Shown here piece after piece: positions 1 through 6,417 of a stretch of DNA of 6,417 nucleotides (positions within the stretch are counted from its first letter, which is position 1; each line of letters begins with the position of its first letter). Position numbers and translations under genes: made by a program. The notes under the pieces are model-generated. The model saw only the letters and a program-made list of their open reading frames with translations, ran no database searches and had not been told where the DNA came from. Source of the DNA: CAYQQQ01 sp964420125 (lineage in GTDB: Bacteria; Actinomycetota; Acidimicrobiia; Acidimicrobiales; Microtrichaceae); assembly GCA_964420125.1 (NCBI GenBank), contig CAYQQQ010000047.1, forward strand, positions 1 to 6,417, read 5' to 3'.

Positions 1-1441
1 GTCGGCCGGCATCGCCAGCTCGAACGGTTCGCACCTCACGGTGGTGAAGGACATGGGCCTGGTGTCCAACGTGTTCAACGACCGCACGCTGGCAGCCCTC
101 GAAGGGGATCTCGCCATCGGCCACACCCGCTACTCGACCACCGGGTCGAGCATGTGGAAGAACTCCCAGCCCGTGTTCCGGGAGGTCGGTGGCGTGGAGT
201 TCGCCCTCGCCCACAACGGGAACCTGGTGAACACCGCGACGTTGGTGGAGGAGGCGGGTCTGCTGCCGGGCACGGTCACCAGCGACACCGATGCGATGGC
301 GGAGTGGATCTCGCAGGCGTGCGCACGTCACCTCGGCGCACCCGAGGGTGCGCTGGTGGCGGCGATGGAGGACGTGCTCGGTCGCTTCGAAGGGGCGTTC
401 TCCCTCGTGCTGATGGATCGGGAGCGGGTCGTCGGCGTGCGCGATCCCCACGGGTTCCGTCCGCTGTGCCTCGGCAAGCTCGATGCCGGGTGGGTGCTGG
501 CGTCGGAGACGCCGGCGCTGGACATCGTGGGGGCGCACTTCGTGCGGGAGATCGATCCCGGGGAGATGGTGGTGATCGACGGCGACGGTGTGCGCTCCCT
601 GCGCCCGTTCGCCGGCGAGCACATCGATCCCCACCTCTGCCTGTTCGAGTTCGTCTACTTCGCCCGTCCCGACTCGCAGCTCTACGGGCGCAACGTCCAC
701 CAGGCTCGTGTCCGGATGGGAGAGCACCTCGCCGACCAGTCCCCCGTGGAGGCGGACCTGGTCATGGGCGTGCCGGAGTCCGGGATCCCTGCGGCGGAGG
801 GCTTCGCCCGGCGTTCGGGCATCCCCTTCGGCCACGGGCTCGTCAAGAACCGCTACATCGGCCGGACGTTCATCGCTCCCAGCCAGGAGATGCGCTCCCT
901 CGGCGTGCGCATGAAGCTCAACCCTCTGCGCGACAACATCGCCGGGCAGCGGCTGGTGGTGGTCGACGACTCCATCGTGCGGGGCACGACCACCCGCGCC
1001 ATGGTGCAGATGCTGCGCGAGAGCGGTGCCGCCGAGGTCCATCTCCGGGTGTCGAGCCCGCCGTACCGTTGGCCCTGCTTCTACGGCATGGACACCGGTA
1101 CGCGGGGCGAGCTGCTGGCGGCGAACATGGACGTGGAGGAGATCCGCTCCTACCTCGGAGTCGACACCCTGTCCTACCTCGCGCTCGAGGGCCTGCTGGC
1201 GGCGGTGGGTGCGCCCGGGGCGGGGTTCTGCACCGCCTGCCTCACGGGTTGGTACCCGGTGCCCGTCCCGGAGTCCGCCGGCAAGGGCGTGCTCGAGGGC
1301 GGTCGCGTCGCGACCCCCGAACCGCAGTCGCTGTTCCAGGGCGCCGGTCTCGACGGCGCCGATGCGGTGATGCCCGCCGTCGAGGCTGACCTCAGCCGCC
1401 GGAGGGCCGCAGAGGGCGAGGAGGCGGCCGACGGTGGGTGA
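1..1441 (+). CDS. purF: Amidophosphoribosyltransferase (glutamine PRPP amidotransferase), 5'-truncated
   Basis: Catalyses the first committed step of de novo purine synthesis, PRPP plus glutamine to phosphoribosylamine, in the cytoplasm. The frame is open from base 2 (SAGIASSNGS...), so about 35-50 N-terminal residues, including the nucleophilic Cys1, lie off the window; 479 residues are visible. Seen, in window-frame numbering: the glutaminase (Ntn) half with GHTRYSTTG from residue 40 and AHNGNL around residue 72; then the phosphoribosyltransferase half with the PRPP loop LVVVDDSIVRGTTTRAM from residue 318. Cysteines at 213 (LCLFEF), 359 (PCFYGMD), 410 and 413 (FCTAC) match the four [4Fe-4S] ligands of Bacillus subtilis-type PurF. 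About 66 residues follow the last ligand, ending in an Ala/Glu/Arg-rich tail, longer than in B. subtilis. The stop overlaps the start of purM. Identity is secure; the true start is not visible. Confidence 0.97.
   Translation, partial: SAGIASSNGSHLTVVKDMGLVSNVFNDRTLAALEGDLAIGHTRYSTTGSSMWKNSQPVFREVGGVEFALAHNGNLVNTATLVEEAGLLPGTVTSDTDAMAEWISQACARHLGAPEGALVAAMEDVLGRFEGAFSLVLMDRERVVGVRDPHGFRPLCLGKLDAGWVLASETPALDIVGAHFVREIDPGEMVVIDGDGVRSLRPFAGEHIDPHLCLFEFVYFARPDSQLYGRNVHQARVRMGEHLADQSPVEADLVMGVPESGIPAAEGFARRSGIPFGHGLVKNRYIGRTFIAPSQEMRSLGVRMKLNPLRDNIAGQRLVVVDDSIVRGTTTRAMVQMLRESGAAEVHLRVSSPPYRWPCFYGMDTGTRGELLAANMDVEEIRSYLGVDTLSYLALEGLLAAVGAPGAGFCTACLTGWYPVPVPESAGKGVLEGGRVATPEPQSLFQGAGLDGADAVMPAVEADLSRRRAAEGEEAADGG
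1418..1424 (+). promoter_or_regulatory. Ribosome binding site of purM
   Basis: GAGGAGG lies inside the end of purF, 9 bases before the GTG at 1434. It supports this GTG over the next in-frame GTG at 1461, and it shows that purM is translated from the purF message without its own leader. Confidence 0.7.
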
Positions 1442-2492
1442 GACCTATGAGGCCGCCGGCGTGTCGATCGACGCCGGCGAGGAGGCGGTCGAGCGGATCA
1501 AGGCCGAGGTGCGCTCCACCTTCCGGCCGGAGGTGATCGGCGACATCGGCGGTTTCGGCGGGCTCTTCCGCTTCGACCCCCGGCGCTACCGCGACCCGGT
1601 GCTGGTGTCGACCACCGATGGGGTGGGGACCAAGGCGCTGGTCGCCCGGGCGGCCGGGAGGTTCACCACGATCGGCGTGGACCTGGTGGCCATGTGCGTG
1701 GACGACCTGGTCTGCCAGGGAGCGGAGCCGCTGTTCTTCCTCGACTACATCGCGGTGGGCCGGCTCGACCCGGAGCAGGTGGAGCAGCTGGTGGCCGGCG
1801 TGGCCGAGGGATGCCGTCAGGCCGGCTGCGCGCTGGTCGGGGGGGAGATGGCCGAGCACCCCGGCGCGATGCAACCCGGCGAGTTCGACCTCGTCGGGTT
1901 CGCCGTGGGTGTCGTGGAGCGCGACGCCATGTTGCCCCGGGGAGTCGCACCGGGCGACGTGCTCATCGGGCTGCCGTCGCCGGGGTTGCGCTCGAACGGC
2001 TACTCGCTGGCGCGTCGGCTGGTCTTCGAGGTGGCCGGCCGCTCCACGGAGGACCGGGCGTGGGAGGACGCGCACGCCCCGACGGTGGCCGAGGAGCTGC
2101 TGGCGCCGTCGGTGATCTACGCACCGGCGATCCGCGCGCTGTGCGCCGCCACGGAGGTCCACGCCGTGGCCCACATCACCGGCGGCGGCCTTCCCGGCAA
2201 CCTGAACCGGGTGCTGCCCGGCGATCTGGACGCGCTGGTCGACCCTGGCGCCTGGAAGTGGCCGCGGATCTTCCGCGAGCTCCAGAAGCTCGGCTCGGTG
2301 GAGACCTCCGAGATGCGCAAGGTGTTCAACCTGGGCATCGGGATGGTGGCGGTGGTGCCGTCGTCGGCCGTGCATCGAGCGCTCGACGTGCTGCGCACCG
2401 CCGGCCATCGCGCCGTGGTGGTGGGCGAGGTGGTCCCGGGTCACGGTGCCGTGCGCTTCGCCGACGGCGAGCGCACCGGGCCCGGTGGATAG
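1434..2492 (+). CDS. purM: Phosphoribosylformylglycinamidine cyclo-ligase (AIR synthetase)
   Basis: Converts FGAM to aminoimidazole ribonucleotide with ATP hydrolysis, the fifth step of purine synthesis, in the cytoplasm. The product has 352 residues, the usual family length. Seen: the N-terminal motif YEAAGVSIDAG (residues 5-15); STTDGVGTK (59-67); the segment DLVAMCVDDLVCQGAEPLFF (83-102) and then LDYIAVGRLD; GCALVGGEMAEHPG (131-144); GLPSPGLRSNGYSLAR (179-194); HITGGGLPGNLNRVLP (247-262); and MRKVFNLGIGM (294-304). These are the conserved ATP- and substrate-binding blocks of the PurM fold. The GTG start at 1434 overlaps the purF stop by 8 bases (GTGGGTGA) and has a good Shine-Dalgarno, so translation is probably coupled to purF. 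PurM follows PurF in many Actinobacteria. Nothing looks broken. Confidence 0.97.
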   Translation: MGETYEAAGVSIDAGEEAVERIKAEVRSTFRPEVIGDIGGFGGLFRFDPRRYRDPVLVSTTDGVGTKALVARAAGRFTTIGVDLVAMCVDDLVCQGAEPLFFLDYIAVGRLDPEQVEQLVAGVAEGCRQAGCALVGGEMAEHPGAMQPGEFDLVGFAVGVVERDAMLPRGVAPGDVLIGLPSPGLRSNGYSLARRLVFEVAGRSTEDRAWEDAHAPTVAEELLAPSVIYAPAIRALCAATEVHAVAHITGGGLPGNLNRVLPGDLDALVDPGAWKWPRIFRELQKLGSVETSEMRKVFNLGIGMVAVVPSSAVHRALDVLRTAGHRAVVVGEVVPGHGAVRFADGERTGPGG

Positions 2493-2672
2493 CTGAGGAA
2501 TCAGGCCGAGGGAGGCCGCCCTCACGGGGCCCAGCTGTGGGTGAACCTCCCGTCGGTGGAGAAGATGCGGTCGGGCGCGTCTCAGGACAACCGATCCAGC
2601 TCCCTCGCGACGTCGTCGCCGGTGCCCGAGCTCATCGACGCCATCGAGGACGACGACGGCGGGTTCCTGTGA
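2493..2672 (+). pseudogene. Pirin-like gene remnant (short fragment)
   Basis: This stretch is open in the purM frame from just after the purM stop to a TGA at 2670-2672. Its translation contains HGAQLWVNLPSVEKM (bases 2523-2567). That strongly resembles the end of the cupin core of pirin proteins; human pirin, as I remember it, has HGLQLWVNLRSSEKM. The end, ELIDAIEDDDGGFL, loosely recalls the acidic tail of bacterial pirins. Pirins are normally about 230-320 residues, so the metal-binding His/Glu part before this block and most of the second cupin domain are absent. The possible starts (GTG 2541, ATG 2565) have no Shine-Dalgarno. I infer a deletion-ridden remnant. A real small peptide of about 35-43 residues, or chance resemblance, cannot be excluded. 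A weak hairpin (GAGGG/CCCTC, 2508-2523) lies in the same stretch. Confidence 0.45.
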
Positions 2673-2710
2673 GCTCCGCAAGGGGTCTCCGCGCTCGCCA
2701 CCGAGTTCGT

Positions 2711-2716
2711 TAACCT
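2711..2716 (+). promoter_or_regulatory. Putative -10 box for a leaderless transcript
   Basis: TAACCT sits 6 bases before the ATG at 2723. In actinobacteria, a TANNNT box at this distance typically puts the transcription start on or next to the start codon. No Shine-Dalgarno exists here; the bases before the ATG are pyrimidine-rich (CCTCC). No convincing -35 box is visible. This is inference from spacing and consensus. Confidence 0.45.
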
Positions 2717-2722
2717 CCGGCG

Positions 2723-3898
2723 ATGTCCGAGTTCGTCGCTCCCCGCGCCCACGGTGCGCTGTCCGCCTGGGATGACTTCCCGGTCCACCAGGCCGCCGAG
2801 GTGGTCCGCCATCCGGTCAGCAGCGATCGCAACTTCTACGATCGGTACTACTTCAACTGCCACGCCAACGGCGGCGATGCCTTCCTCGTGTTCGGTCTGG
2901 GCCAGTACCCCAACCTGGCAGTGCAAGACGCCTTCGCCTGCCTGGTCAGGGGCGGCACCCACCGGGTCGTGCGGGCATCCCGAGAGCTCGGGGACCGGAT
3001 GGACACCGCCGTCGGCCCGCTCTCGGTCGAGGTGGTCCGCCCCCTTCACGAGCTGGTCGTGCGGTGCGAACCCCGCGACGCTGCCGAGGCGGCCTTCGGT
3101 CTGTCCTTCGAGCTGCGCTGGGAGGGGTCGATCCCTGCCTACGAGGAGCCCCGCCAGCTGCTGCGCCAGCACGGCCGCGCGGTGTTCGACACCATGCGGC
3201 TCGCCCAGACCGGGCGCTGGGAGGGATGGATCGAGCTCGACGGCGAGCGGCTCACGGTGGTGCCCGAGCAGTGGTGGGGCACCCGTGACCGCAGCTGGGG
3301 GGTGCGTCCGGTGGGGGAGCCCGAACCGGCCGGGATCCGCACGGAAGGCCAGATGCAGGGGTTCTGGAACTACGCGCCCATGCAGTTCGAGGACCACTCC
3401 ATCCTCTACATCGTCAACGAGCTCGACGACGGTCAACGGCCCCTCGAGGAGGCGGTGCGGATCTGGAACGACCCCGATCGGGCACCGGAGCTGCTCGGGC
3501 GGCCCGAGCACGATGCCGAGGTCGACCCGGGCACCCGACGCATCGGCCGCTCCCGCCTCGCCTTCCCCCATGCACCGGGCGGCGGCTTCGAGGTGGCGGT
3601 GGAGCCCCTGGCCGACTGCTGGTTGCTGCTGGGCACCGGCTACGGCCTCGAGGACGACTGGCGCCACGGCATGTACCAGGGTCCCGAGGTGGTCCAGTGC
3701 GTCCAGGTCGACTACCAGCGCGACGCGGATCGCCTGTTCGGGCTGGTCGACCAGGTCGCCCGGTTTACCCAGTCCGGCGGTGTGGCCGACGGTGCGGTGG
3801 GCCATGGTCTGCACGAGTTCTTCTTCGTGGACACGTTCGCCCGCTACGGCCTGCACGGCTGGGATCCCGCAGTGGCCCACGAGCGGGAGACGCGATGA
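2723..3898 (+). CDS. Conserved protein of unknown function, coupled to pyrE
   Basis: A soluble 391-residue protein with no signal peptide or membrane segment. I do not recognise a named enzyme. Conspicuous motifs are DRNFYDRYYFN (residues 35-45), GLGQYPNLAVQDA (58-70), WWGTRDRSWGVRPVG (184-198), YAPMQFEDHSILYI (217-230) and GYGLEDDWRHGMYQGPE (306-322). The aromatic- and Asp/Arg-rich RDRSWGxR block and the many short beta-like strands recall uncharacterised actinobacterial and proteobacterial proteins (DUF7064/DUF7065-like). These may be distant from AttH/CrtC lipocalin-like hydratases, but that is from memory and only an inference. The start ATG at 2723 has no Shine-Dalgarno and fits a leaderless start. 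The stop TGA overlaps the pyrE ATG (ATGA), so it shares a message with pyrE. Coding quality is typical of its neighbours. That it is a gene is near certain; its function is unknown. Confidence 0.9.
   Translation: MSEFVAPRAHGALSAWDDFPVHQAAEVVRHPVSSDRNFYDRYYFNCHANGGDAFLVFGLGQYPNLAVQDAFACLVRGGTHRVVRASRELGDRMDTAVGPLSVEVVRPLHELVVRCEPRDAAEAAFGLSFELRWEGSIPAYEEPRQLLRQHGRAVFDTMRLAQTGRWEGWIELDGERLTVVPEQWWGTRDRSWGVRPVGEPEPAGIRTEGQMQGFWNYAPMQFEDHSILYIVNELDDGQRPLEEAVRIWNDPDRAPELLGRPEHDAEVDPGTRRIGRSRLAFPHAPGGGFEVAVEPLADCWLLLGTGYGLEDDWRHGMYQGPEVVQCVQVDYQRDADRLFGLVDQVARFTQSGGVADGAVGHGLHEFFFVDTFARYGLHGWDPAVAHERETR
3885..3889 (+). promoter_or_regulatory. Ribosome binding site of pyrE
   Basis: GGGAG lies 5 bases before the ATG at 3895, inside the end of the preceding gene. 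It fixes the pyrE start at the ATGA overlap rather than at any start further upstream in the same open frame. Confidence 0.55.
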
Positions 3899-4476
3899 CG
3901 AGCGATCCCACGCCGAGCCCGGTGGAGGACGTCCGCGCCCGGCTGGTGGCGCACCTGCTGGAGCACTCGGTGCGCACCGGGGAGTTCACCCTCAAGTCGG
4001 GCAGGAGCAGCGGTTGGTTCATCGACTCCAAGCAGACCGCCTGCGACCCCGACGGCATCCTCCTGGTGGCCGAGGCCGCGCTCGCCGTGATCCCTGCCGC
4101 AGCCGACGCCATCGGCGGGCTCACCGTGGGTGCCGACCCGGTCGCCTACGGGGTGGCCGCGGTGGCCGCCACCCGAGGTCGTCGGCTGCGGAGCTTCACG
4201 ATCCGCAAGGAGTCCAAGGACCACGGCGTCACCGGTCGCCTGGCCGGCCCGCTGCGCGCCGGTGACCGGGTGGTGGTCACCGAGGACACCGTCACCAGGG
4301 GGACGTCGCTGTTCGAGGCGGTGGAGGTGGTGCGCCAGCTGGGCGCCGAGGTGGTGATGATCATGCCGTTGGTCGACCGGGGGGGCACCTGCGCATCGAT
4401 GGCCGCCGAGGCCGGCATCGAGTACCGACCGCTCATCACCGCGCCCCAGCTCGGCTTCGACTACGAGGGAGCCTGA
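3895..4476 (+). CDS. pyrE: Orotate phosphoribosyltransferase
   Basis: Transfers phosphoribose from PRPP to orotate to give OMP, the fifth step of UMP synthesis, in the cytoplasm. The product has 193 residues, within the normal range. Seen: the orotate/PRPP-binding N-terminal block FTLKSGRSSGWFIDSK (31-46); GADPVAYGVAAVAA (79-92); the flexible loop FTIRKESKDHG (101-111), carrying the catalytic Lys/Glu/His residues of the family; and the PRPP loop RVVVTEDTVTRGTSLFEA (125-142). The frame is open well upstream of 3895, but homology begins only after this ATG, which overlaps the previous stop as ATGA and has a GGGAG ribosome site. No other pyrimidine gene is in the window, so pyrE is separated here from any pyr operon and is expressed behind the unknown gene. 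A 112-base gap follows before the malic enzyme gene. Confidence 0.95.
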   Translation: MTSDPTPSPVEDVRARLVAHLLEHSVRTGEFTLKSGRSSGWFIDSKQTACDPDGILLVAEAALAVIPAAADAIGGLTVGADPVAYGVAAVAATRGRRLRSFTIRKESKDHGVTGRLAGPLRAGDRVVVTEDTVTRGTSLFEAVEVVRQLGAEVVMIMPLVDRGGTCASMAAEAGIEYRPLITAPQLGFDYEGA

Positions 4477-4573
4477 GGGGGTCGACCCGTCGTCGGTCCG
4501 CAGCGTGGCGTCCCCGGCGAGGCCGCCGTCGAGTGCCGCGACCCCGACCTCATCCGCCTGCGCCGCGAAGCGG

Positions 4574-4579
4574 TACCCT
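4574..4579 (+). promoter_or_regulatory. Putative -10 box for the malic enzyme gene
   Basis: TACCCT lies 9 bases before the ATG at 4589, and no Shine-Dalgarno precedes that ATG (CTTCCACC). It resembles the box before the gene at 2723 and may give a leaderless or very short leader transcript. No clear -35 box is visible. The rest of the 4477-4588 gap holds only a 10-base palindrome (GGGTCGACCC, 4479-4488) and no terminator that I can recognise. Confidence 0.35.
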
Positions 4580-4588
4580 GCTTCCACC

Positions 4589-5992
<1,404 letters not shown>

Positions 5993-6031
5993 CCGTTCCC
6001 GCCCCGCCGCCGGTCACCCAGGGGAGAACCC

Positions 6032-6083
6032 GGACTGCCACCCGGCGCGCACTGCTGCGGTGCGAACTGGGTGTCAGTGAGGG
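6032..6083. repeat. Palindromic intergenic repeat, copy 1
   Basis: A 52-base element starting 39 bases after the malic enzyme stop. It is an imperfect palindrome centred on base 6056. The outer arms ACTGCCACCC (6034-6043) and GGGTGTCAGT (6069-6078) pair at 9 of 10 positions. The inner arms CGCAC (6048-6052) and GTGCG (6060-6064) pair fully, with a 7-base loop and a symmetric 4x4 internal loop between the stems. It recalls REP-type extragenic palindromes and could also fold in mRNA as a 3'-end structure; there is no T-tract. Confidence 0.85.
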
Positions 6084-6092
6084 GGACTGGTG

Positions 6093-6144
6093 GGACTGCC
6101 ACCCGGCGCGCACGGCTGCGGTGCGAACTGGGTGTCAGTGAGGG
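6093..6144. repeat. Palindromic intergenic repeat, copy 2
   Basis: This is a direct repeat of the element at 6032-6083, offset by 61 bases and identical at 51 of 52 positions. The only difference is T at 6053 against G at 6114, which falls in the apical loop, so both stems are preserved. The outer arms are at 6095-6104 and 6130-6139, with the dyad centre at 6117. A 9-base spacer separates the copies. Bases 6145-6196 beyond it are G-rich and show nothing else I can support. Confidence 0.85.
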
Positions 6145-6196
6145 CGGAGCGGTGGCGCTTCGGGGTGGGGGACCGACGGGCGGGGTGGCGCGAAGC

Positions 6197-6219
6197 GGGC
6201 CAGGCCGGTGGCCTGGCCC
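6197..6219 (-). terminator. GC-rich hairpin, likely terminator of the tRNA operon
   Basis: A perfect 10-bp inverted repeat, GGGCCAGGCC (6197-6206) and GGCCTGGCCC (6210-6219), with a 3-base loop. On the minus strand it begins 4 bases after the CCA of tRNA-Phe, where the tRNA transcript would end. No run of T follows, as is frequent for terminators in G+C-rich actinobacteria. It could instead, or also, stop transcripts arriving from the malic enzyme gene on the plus strand. The role is inferred from position. Confidence 0.55.
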
Positions 6220-6223
6220 ACTC

Positions 6224-6299
6224 TGGTGGTCGGGACCGGCGTCGATCCGGTGACCTACCGCTTTTCAGGCGGTCGCTCTGCCAACTGAGCTACCCGACC
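6224..6299 (-). tRNA. tRNA-Phe (anticodon GAA)
   Basis: A complete 76-base cloverleaf with encoded CCA. Read on the minus strand: acceptor GGTCGGG/CCCGACC (7 bp), discriminator A, then CCA at 6226-6224; D stem GCTC/GAGC with loop AGTTGGCA; anticodon stem ACCGC/GCGGT with loop CTGAAAA, anticodon GAA at bases 6266-6264; variable loop AGGTC; T stem ACCGG/CCGGT. The T loop reads ATCGACG, with A where nearly all bacterial elongator tRNAs have T54. All stems pair perfectly, so the gene looks functional. It lies downstream of tRNA-Asp in the same direction. Confidence 0.95.
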
Positions 6300-6320
6300 G
6301 TGACGGGCGATGCCCGTCAC
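6300..6320 (-). other. Perfect hairpin abutting the tRNA-Phe 5' end
   Basis: GTGACGGGC (6300-6308) and GCCCGTCAC (6312-6320) form a perfect 9-bp stem with a 3-base loop, or 8 bp with a 5-base loop. On the minus-strand transcript, the last paired base is directly next to nucleotide 1 of tRNA-Phe. It could be a processing signal or a fold-isolating spacer between the two tRNAs. A terminator here would cut off tRNA-Phe, so that is less likely unless leaky. Confidence 0.6.
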
Positions 6321-6326
6321 CAGGAG

Positions 6327-6355
6327 CCGGGTGGGCGAACCCAACCGGTTCCCGG
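6327..6355 (-). other. Second hairpin in the tRNA-Asp/tRNA-Phe spacer
   Basis: Outer arms CCGGG (6327-6331) and CCCGG (6351-6355) enclose an inner TGGG/CCCA stem (6332-6343), which on the minus strand has a TTCG tetraloop; the palindrome AACCGGTT (6343-6350) lies beside it. The structure starts immediately after the CCA of tRNA-Asp. With the hairpin at 6300-6320, it makes nearly the whole spacer structured. The folding is read by eye and less certain than for the neighbouring hairpin. Confidence 0.4.
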
Positions 6356-6417
6356 TGGCGGTCCCGACGGGATTTGAACCCGCGACCTCCGGCTTGACAG
6401 GCCGGCGTGCACTCCAA
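6356..6417 (-). tRNA. tRNA-Asp (anticodon GTC), 5' end beyond the window
   Basis: The 3' 62 bases of a tRNA on the minus strand, cut in the D loop by the window edge. Seen: encoded CCA (6358-6356), discriminator G, acceptor 3' strand CGGGACC, T stem GCGGG/CCCGT (closing G-T pair) with loop TTCAAAT, variable loop AGGTC, anticodon stem CCGGC/GCCGG with loop CTGTCAA, anticodon GTC at 6398-6396, and D-stem 3' strand GCAC. The pieces match the usual bacterial tRNA-Asp. A tRNA-Glu, tRNA-Asp, tRNA-Phe series is common in Actinobacteria, so tRNA-Glu may lie just beyond the edge; that is inference. Confidence 0.92.

Noticed and set aside
41..43. GTG at 41 as the start of purF
   Set aside because: The frame is open to the left edge and the residues before it (SAGIASSNGSHL) already match internal PurF sequence, so the gene is cut by the window and 41 is not its start.
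2508..2523. Terminator after purM (GAGGG/CCCTC hairpin)
   Set aside because: A 5-bp stem with a 6-base loop and no T-tract is easily found by chance in such G+C-rich DNA. It is kept only as a remark in the remnant entry.
2582..3880. Long minus-strand open frames opposite the real genes (also 1392-2681, 3844-4605, 4550-5920, 4927-6102)
   Set aside because: They are His/Arg/Gly- or Ser/Pro/Arg-rich mirror translations of clear plus-strand genes, an expected by-product of very high G+C content.
4505..4588. In-frame GTG at 4505 as a longer start for malic enzyme
   Set aside because: It would add 28 Ala/Ser/Pro-rich residues before the ACT domain without homology. ATG 4589 begins right before the domain and has a plausible leaderless context.
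6032..6144. CRISPR array
   Set aside because: There are only two repeat copies, the 9-base spacer is far too short, and no cas gene is near.
6156..6197. Inverted repeat CGCTTCG ... CGAAGCG
   Set aside because: Seven bases separated by 28 is weak, and its right arm overlaps the much stronger hairpin at 6197-6219.
6090..6377. Small plus-strand open frame across the repeats and tRNA genes
   Set aside because: It runs through repeat copy 2 and antisense through both tRNAs, and its product is Gly/Arg/Pro-rich with no recognisable motif.

Overview
The window comes from a very G+C-rich bacterium. Codon third positions are overwhelmingly G or C, GTG starts occur, and two genes begin without any Shine-Dalgarno sequence behind a TANNNT-type box. 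An ACT domain is fused to malic enzyme, and PurF has the cysteine set of the iron-sulfur type. Together these point to a high-GC actinobacterium. Acidimicrobiia is my best guess for the class, but nothing in the window proves it.

Left part (1-2492): the 3' part of purF (amidophosphoribosyltransferase, first step of de novo purine synthesis), overlapped by 8 bases by purM (AIR synthetase, fifth step). They are evidently co-transcribed and translationally coupled. The purF N-terminus, including its catalytic Cys1, lies outside the window.

Middle (2493-4476): straight after purM, about 180 bases stay open in one frame and encode a short stretch that reads like the core of a pirin protein (HGAQLWVNLP..EKM), with the rest of the family missing. 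I read this as a gene remnant. A 391-residue protein of unknown function follows, with a likely leaderless start. Its stop overlaps the pyrE start (orotate phosphoribosyltransferase, pyrimidine synthesis) as ATGA, so the two form a small operon.

Right part (4477-6417): a 467-residue malic enzyme with an N-terminal ACT domain, again with no Shine-Dalgarno sequence. Beyond its stop, two copies of a 52-base element (51/52 identical, 61-base period) each form an imperfect palindrome with nested stems around one centre. On the minus strand, converging on the malic enzyme gene, are tRNA-Asp(GTC), cut by the window edge, and tRNA-Phe(GAA). The spacer between them is packed with hairpins, and a perfect 10-bp GC-rich hairpin follows tRNA-Phe as a likely terminator.

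Most of the window is core metabolism: purines, pyrimidines, the pyruvate/malate node and tRNAs. The less ordinary parts are the uncharacterised gene coupled to pyrE, the pirin-like remnant, the tandem palindromic element and the structured tRNA spacer. I see no defence system, CRISPR array, phage gene or transposase.
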